Shown here in pieces: positions 59,505 to 64,000 of a DNA stretch of 64,000 bases. The stretch's first letter is position 1, and every line of letters starts with the position of its first letter. The translations under genes and the position numbers were made by a program. The stretch is from Litsea cubeba (Eukaryota; Streptophyta; Magnoliopsida; Laurales; Lauraceae): contig CM022949.1 of NCBI GenBank assembly GCA_012931725.1, forward strand, positions 23,966,806 to 24,030,805. The letters are read 5' to 3'. The notes below the pieces were generated by a model. The model had not been told where the DNA came from, searched no databases, and saw nothing but the letters and a program-made list of their open reading frames with translations.

Positions 59505-59840
59505 TTAGGGGCCAAGACTTGGGCACCAGCAATTGGAATGGGTAATTAACAAGAGTAACGCATTTGTGTGTATTCTGTGATGTAAACTGAAAACATGGTG
59601 CTCTACTCCCTTTCTAGTATTACATCAAGGGCTGATCAAAATGCAACATATGCTGGACCGGGGGCATGGAACGGTATATTCCTATTTGCCTAGGACTGGA
59701 CCCTTGATCTCTCGAACATAATGTCGAGGCCAGAACTATACTAAAATAAGTTGTGTTTGGAGCTGTTTGTATAGATCCTGATGCTAGAAGTTGGAAATTG
59801 TGACATGTCAACAACGGTCGGCATATGGGCATTGGCTAAG
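59505..59840 (+). pseudogene. Second, older alpha-galactosidase fragment (copy B)
   Basis: Exon remnants: about 59510-59542 (TWAPAIGM, then GTAAT), 59618-59673 (SITSRADQNATYAGPGAWN) and 59775-59840 (two-base loss, then a match to MLEVGN and IWALAK). It is better preserved than copy A at the first exon, which A has lost. Confidence 0.75.
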
Positions 59841-60643
59841 GTACCCATTTTTCAAAGTACTCTGTAGACACACTTGTACAAAGCGGATGCCAACCTCCAG
59901 CAACGGATCCAGGATTTACATTTGAAGGGGGGGGGGGGCGCTGACGGTAGTCAATTCAAAATATTAATCACAAATTTATTGTCCTTTCTTCACATTAACT
60001 ATGGCAAAAGAGAAAATGCATTGCATTTAATTAAGAAATAATGTAAATATCACTGTCTTTCTATACTAAGGGTACTTTAGCTGAAGCTTCCATGTTAGGA
60101 TTTGATTGTGTTTCTTGTTTTTTTTTTCCACTGTTTAAATAGAAAGTTTCCAGTGTTTCTCTTCTCTTTTCTTCTATTACAAATTGCCTTTTAGCATAAA
60201 AAAAATTTAGAAAGATAGGATTCACTGTAGATCACAGGCCCCTGGAATTATTTTCGATAAAATGAGGTTGGAAGTTATTTTGAAAATTTCAAACCCTTCT
60301 CATGGTTAGATATTTGAGAAAACGCAGCTGTCCAATTAAAAAGCGTTCTTCTAAAAAAAAAAGCATTCACAAATTACTTAACAGTACCCTTCATTAAGTT
60401 TTTGGGATCAAGTACAAACTCAAGATACTAATATAAAACTCAATGCAAATAAGTCGAATAAAACCAAATAGAGAGAATGGAATTAATCTTACCAACCCTA
60501 TCTAAAAGTAAGACTAGAATCGAGCATTTGCATTCTTGCATGGTTTTTTTAATATCAATCAATTCCAAGAACAAATTGCTCTAAGTTAATTCTAAGAATA
60601 AAACTGCTGAAGTCAATGCATGAGGGAAAAAAAAAAAAAAACT

Positions 60644-61052
60644 TTACAAAACATCAGCAAGTATCATCCACCTTATAAAAGAGATGGTGTCCTTTGGAGA
60701 CTGTAGGGTGCGGCATTTAGGGCACCTTTCCTTACCGTCCACGCAGCCATCATGGAACATGTACTTGCAACACGGAAGCTCTCTACAACGATCTCCTTGT
60801 TTGAAATTCTCCAAACAAATTCCACAGTTTGAGTTGAGTTTGGCTATCGTAGAGTAATATGGTGGCTCAATACTCTTTGGTAATTCTTCAGAGTCGTCTT
60901 CAGAGGTGATTGCGAAGTAACAGAGAAAGATCAGATAGAGTACCAGTGCTAACCCCATCAACGTAATAATTATAGGATCTGGCTTGGGCATAGTATCGTC
61001 GCCGCCAGGGATTATCATATCAGTGGGGAGAGGGTGACCAGGGGTCGTCGTC
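60644..61052 (-). pseudogene. RING-H2-type protein (copy B, first unit), start codon lost
   Basis: The same protein as 24220-24639, but the first ATG is ACG, so translation could begin only at the internal Met (61018, MIIPGG), which keeps the membrane segment. Between the sixth and seventh zinc ligands four residues are lost in frame (CVDGKERCPKC for CVDGWVKHVKRCPKC), shortening the loop that normally holds the conserved Trp. The Tyr-for-His change is shared. I judge it probably non-functional as an E3, though the frame is open. Confidence 0.65.
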
Positions 61053-61309
61053 GTATAACAAATAAACTCTCCGACGACGAGTTTGTGAGAGGAAAGAGGG
61101 CTGCTACTCTTTGCTGAATAAAAAATATTGCTGCTGTGCTATTAATAAGTTTTGGAAAATTTGGAAATTAGCTAGGTAGTAGAATCCTTATGGTTCAGCA
61201 TAAATACGTTTTTGGTTAGTTTGGTTATTAGGTAGAATCCTGATGACTCACAGCAAATACGTTTTTGAATGTGTTGTGATTAGGTAGAATTCGGATGGTC
61301 TTACACTTG

Positions 61310-62930
61310 CTGCCTGGGATGAGTGACGAGGTGAATGTGGTGGCTGTCGCGCAGGGTGGTGGCGGGCTCTGGCTGCAGCAGAGGTGAAAACGAGAGGGAC
61401 GTGTGCGCTGGTACTGGACGCGAGAGAGATGGAAGATGGAGAGGCGAGCGTGGGAAGGGAATGATTGCGAGAGAGAGAGAGGTGGATCTGGGAGGCCTTC
61501 TGCGCAAGCAATGCAAGGGCAGCGATGGGGAAGATGGCTGCTGGTTCCGTGACCGTGAGGAAGATGAAGGAGATGGTGGTCTGCCCAGGGTGTGAGGGAT
61601 TGAGAGGAGGAGAGGTCTACGTGGGCTTGGAGAAGAGAGGATGGAGATGGGGAGGTTTCTGCGCATGAGGGAGAGATGAGATGGGAGACGGGGTTTATGG
61701 GGTTTCAGATTCAGAGTCCTCAAATCTGGGACTCTCCTTCCCAGATCTGATGGGACTCTCTTCCCTTATCCTGGTGATGGGTCAAGTGTAGTTCAGGCCC
61801 AGAATGCCAATCGGTTTAAGGTTTGGTTTGGGTTTGGGCTGGAGTCGGATCAAATGGATTCGGGCGCAAGAAGGTTTAGGGTTTAGGGTTTATAGTTTAG
61901 GGGGGAGATGGGTATTTTTTTAGGGCCAGGCCTGATTAATTTGGGGCGAAAATCCCTAACTTTATATCCGGTCATTGAATTTTCAAAATTTATTCATCAT
62001 CAAAGGCTTTTGATGAGAAGATCACGCTGGTATATAGAGTTGGACCATTTGAAGACCCGATGAAAATTTCAATTTTTAGTGGGGGTCCAACATATGTTTA
62101 ATTCGTGAAAAGGGCGTATCTCTTTATCCGACGGCTTGATTTTCGCAATCATCGTATATCTGGATTTTCTAGTGAGACACAGGCGAAGAAAAGCATGTCT
62201 CTCAATTGTACCGTTGGATTTCTGAAATCCATATACCATCGGGGAACTCACAATGAGTAGACCATAATGTAAAGTGAAATCTAATTAGAAGAGTGAAAGT
62301 TTGGTGAGATCCACTCTAAAAATGGGGGATCTGATAACGCAAAACTTCCTAGAATATGTATGAAAATGACGATTTGATTTATTTATTCAAAAATATCCAA
62401 ATGAGGCAAAATTGGGGCGTCAATAATATGAGTATTGAAATTGTCTATAGGAGTGCCAAAACGAGGTATCTACAGATGGGACCTGACCGTAGGAATTACA
62501 ACATGGATCACCTTATAAATTGTTGTACCGGCCAGCATTTAGGAATTAGAACATGGGCCCATTATTTGGGCTGGTGGATGGGCACATCCTTCCAACTTCA
62601 ACTGAAACTCAAGATCCCTAAAATCAGAAATCTTCTAAACATACATTCACTTCGTTTTTTTTCTCTTTTATTTTTTTTTAGAAGAAGGATCGTGGATTAC
62701 GTTCTTCTTTTCACCTTTCAGAAGAGAGATGGAGGAAATGAATACAAGAAGGGGAAATAGAGGTCGCGGGTCTTTTATTTCAAAAGAGTTTAAATAAGGC
62801 ATTATAAGTGGGTCTTATTCAGTTTCTCGGGTTAGAAAATGATGGACCAAGCTCTGGACACGAACCCGATTAGCAATCAAAACTCAAATAAGGTTCCAGA
62901 TCCATTTTCATGTGGGTTGGATGCTCCTTA
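61310..62930. other. GC-rich block and non-coding part of repeat R1 (copy B)
   Basis: Counterpart of 24880-26535. The GC-rich part to 61720 gives open frames on both strands with biased composition; no gene is assigned. Confidence 0.35.
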
Positions 62931-63153
62931 TCAGTGGCGGATTCAGGATTTTCGTTTGAAGGGAGCTAACGGTAGTCACTCCAAAATGTTATTCACAATT
63001 TTATTGTACTTTCTTCACATTGACTAAGGGAAAAGAGAATATACATTGCATTTAATTAAGAGATAATGTAAAGATCATTATCTTTCTATACTAAGGGTAC
63101 TTTAGCTGAAGTTTCCATATTAGGATTTGATTGTGTTTAAATAGAAAGATAGG

Positions 63154-63299
63154 ATTATCTTTCTATTTAAACCCTGTTTCTCTGCCCTCTATTTGAATAG
63201 AAAGTTTCCTCTGTTTCTCTTCCCTTATTATCTTTCTATTTAAACCCTGTTTCTCTGCCCTCTATTTGAATAGAAAGTTTCCTCTGTTTCTCTTCCCTT
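63154..63299. repeat. 73-bp tandem duplication private to copy B
   Basis: The unit starting ATTATCTTTCTATTTAAACC occurs at 63154 and 63227. Copy A has a single version near 26757. Confidence 0.85.
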
Positions 63300-63810
63300 T
63301 TCTTCTAATACAAATTGCCTTTTAGCATTAAAAAAAATTAGAAAGATAGGATTCACTGTAGATTTAAATGGCTAATTGCATTATATATCGTGCAATCACA
63401 GGCCCCTGGAATTATTTTCGATAAAATGAGGTTGGGAAGTTATTTTGAAAATTTCGAAACCCCTTCTCAAGGTTAGATATTTGAGAGCTTTCTATGTGGA
63501 ATACACAGTTGTCCAATTAAAAAGCGTTCCTCTGAAAAAAAGCATTCACAAATCATTTAACAGTACCCTTCATTAAGTTTTTGGGATCAAGTACAGACTC
63601 ATGATACTAATATAAAACTCAATGCCAATTAGTCGAATAAATCCAAGTGGAGGGAATGGAATTAATCTTACCAACTCTATCTAAAAGTAAGACTAGAATC
63701 GAGCAGTTACATACTTGCATGGTTTTGTAATATCAATCAATTCCAAGAACAACTTGCTCTAAGTTAATTCGAGAATAAAACTGCTGAAGTCAATGCATGA
63801 GGAAAAAAAA

Positions 63811-64000
63811 TTTACACAACATCAGCAAGTCTCATCCACCTTTCAAAAGAGATGGTGTCCTTTGGAGACTGTAGGGTGCGGCATGTAGGGACCTTTTCTT
63901 TGTTTTTTCAGCCAAGCATCTACGCAGCGATCATGGAACATGTACTTGCAACACGGAAGCTCTATACAACGTAAAAAAATATAAGATCTGGCTTGGACAT
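63811..64000 (-). pseudogene. RING-protein copy, internally deleted (copy B, second unit)
   Basis: The RING half is present (with small indels that break the frame near 63890), but at CTATACAACG it joins straight to TAAAAAAATATAAGATC, the region encoding the membrane segment's start. The linker and most of the transmembrane part are deleted, apparently between two CAACG words. It runs off the window. Confidence 0.75.

Larger units (their letters stand above)
41163..64000 (+). repeat. Copy B of the ~41-kb direct duplication
   Basis: This copy is colinear with copy A from 41163 to the window end. The sequence of the same MULE to its left (36684-41162) has no visible partner because copy A is cut by the window. 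Private features are the hAT element at 58354-59150, a 73-bp tandem duplication at 63154-63299, and several small indels that break genes still open in A. Confidence 0.9.
62934..64000. repeat. Repeat unit R2 (copy B), uninterrupted by the CACTA element
   Basis: It starts GCGGATTCAGGATTTTCGTTTGAAGG and runs through 63656 (GGGAATGGAATTAATC), the empty CACTA site, into the RING relic. Confidence 0.8.

Overview
This is nuclear DNA from a flowering plant. Genes are interrupted by spliceosomal GT-AG introns, and the recognisable host fragments are plant-type: a GH27 alpha-galactosidase, a small membrane RING-H2 protein and a captured exon resembling PIG-W/GWT1. Most of the window is transposon: Mutator-like (MULE) with FAR1-type transposase, Ty3/gypsy, Ty1/copia, CACTA, hAT, Harbinger and a short solo LTR. 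I cannot name the species. I see no bacterial gene, CRISPR array, rRNA or tRNA gene.

The dominant structure is a direct duplication about 41 kb apart. Copy A (1 to about 34700, its left end outside the window) and copy B (41163 to the window end; its MULE starts at 36684) align in the same order. I counted roughly one substitution per 60-150 bases in the stretches compared by eye. Order in each copy: MULE (FAR1-like transposase pseudogene, 187-bp tandem repeat, GRF zinc-finger gene, long terminal inverted repeats); alpha-galactosidase upstream region holding a hAT-like MITE; alpha-galactosidase exon 1; a decayed gypsy element with one 2.8-kb LTR and one LTR cut to about 0.3 kb; the C-terminal alpha-galactosidase exons; an older, more decayed alpha-galactosidase fragment; then a roughly 3-kb repeat carrying a RING-H2 gene, itself present twice in tandem (four RING copies in all).

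Four insertions are private to one copy, and the other copy keeps the exact empty site: a 181-bp solo LTR (A, 6490-6670), a 5.2-kb copia element (A, 15225-20448), a 6.9-kb CACTA element with captured gene fragments (A, 27381-34270) and a 797-bp hAT element (B, 58354-59150). A fifth, a 1.4-kb Harbinger element (36802-38187), is nested in the left TIR of MULE B, where copy A is not visible. The copies therefore either duplicated in tandem before these insertions, or are two haplotypes wrongly joined in the assembly. The sequence alone does not decide between these.

Few genes look intact. The best open candidates are the three-exon GRF zinc-finger gene of MULE A (2746-3346, minus) and the RING-H2 protein at 24220-24639 (minus). 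The FAR1-like transposase, both alpha-galactosidases, the gypsy and copia polyproteins and the other RING copies are broken. About 34700-36680 holds an LTR fragment with a primer-binding site and a third, more diverged copy of the alpha-galactosidase upstream region.
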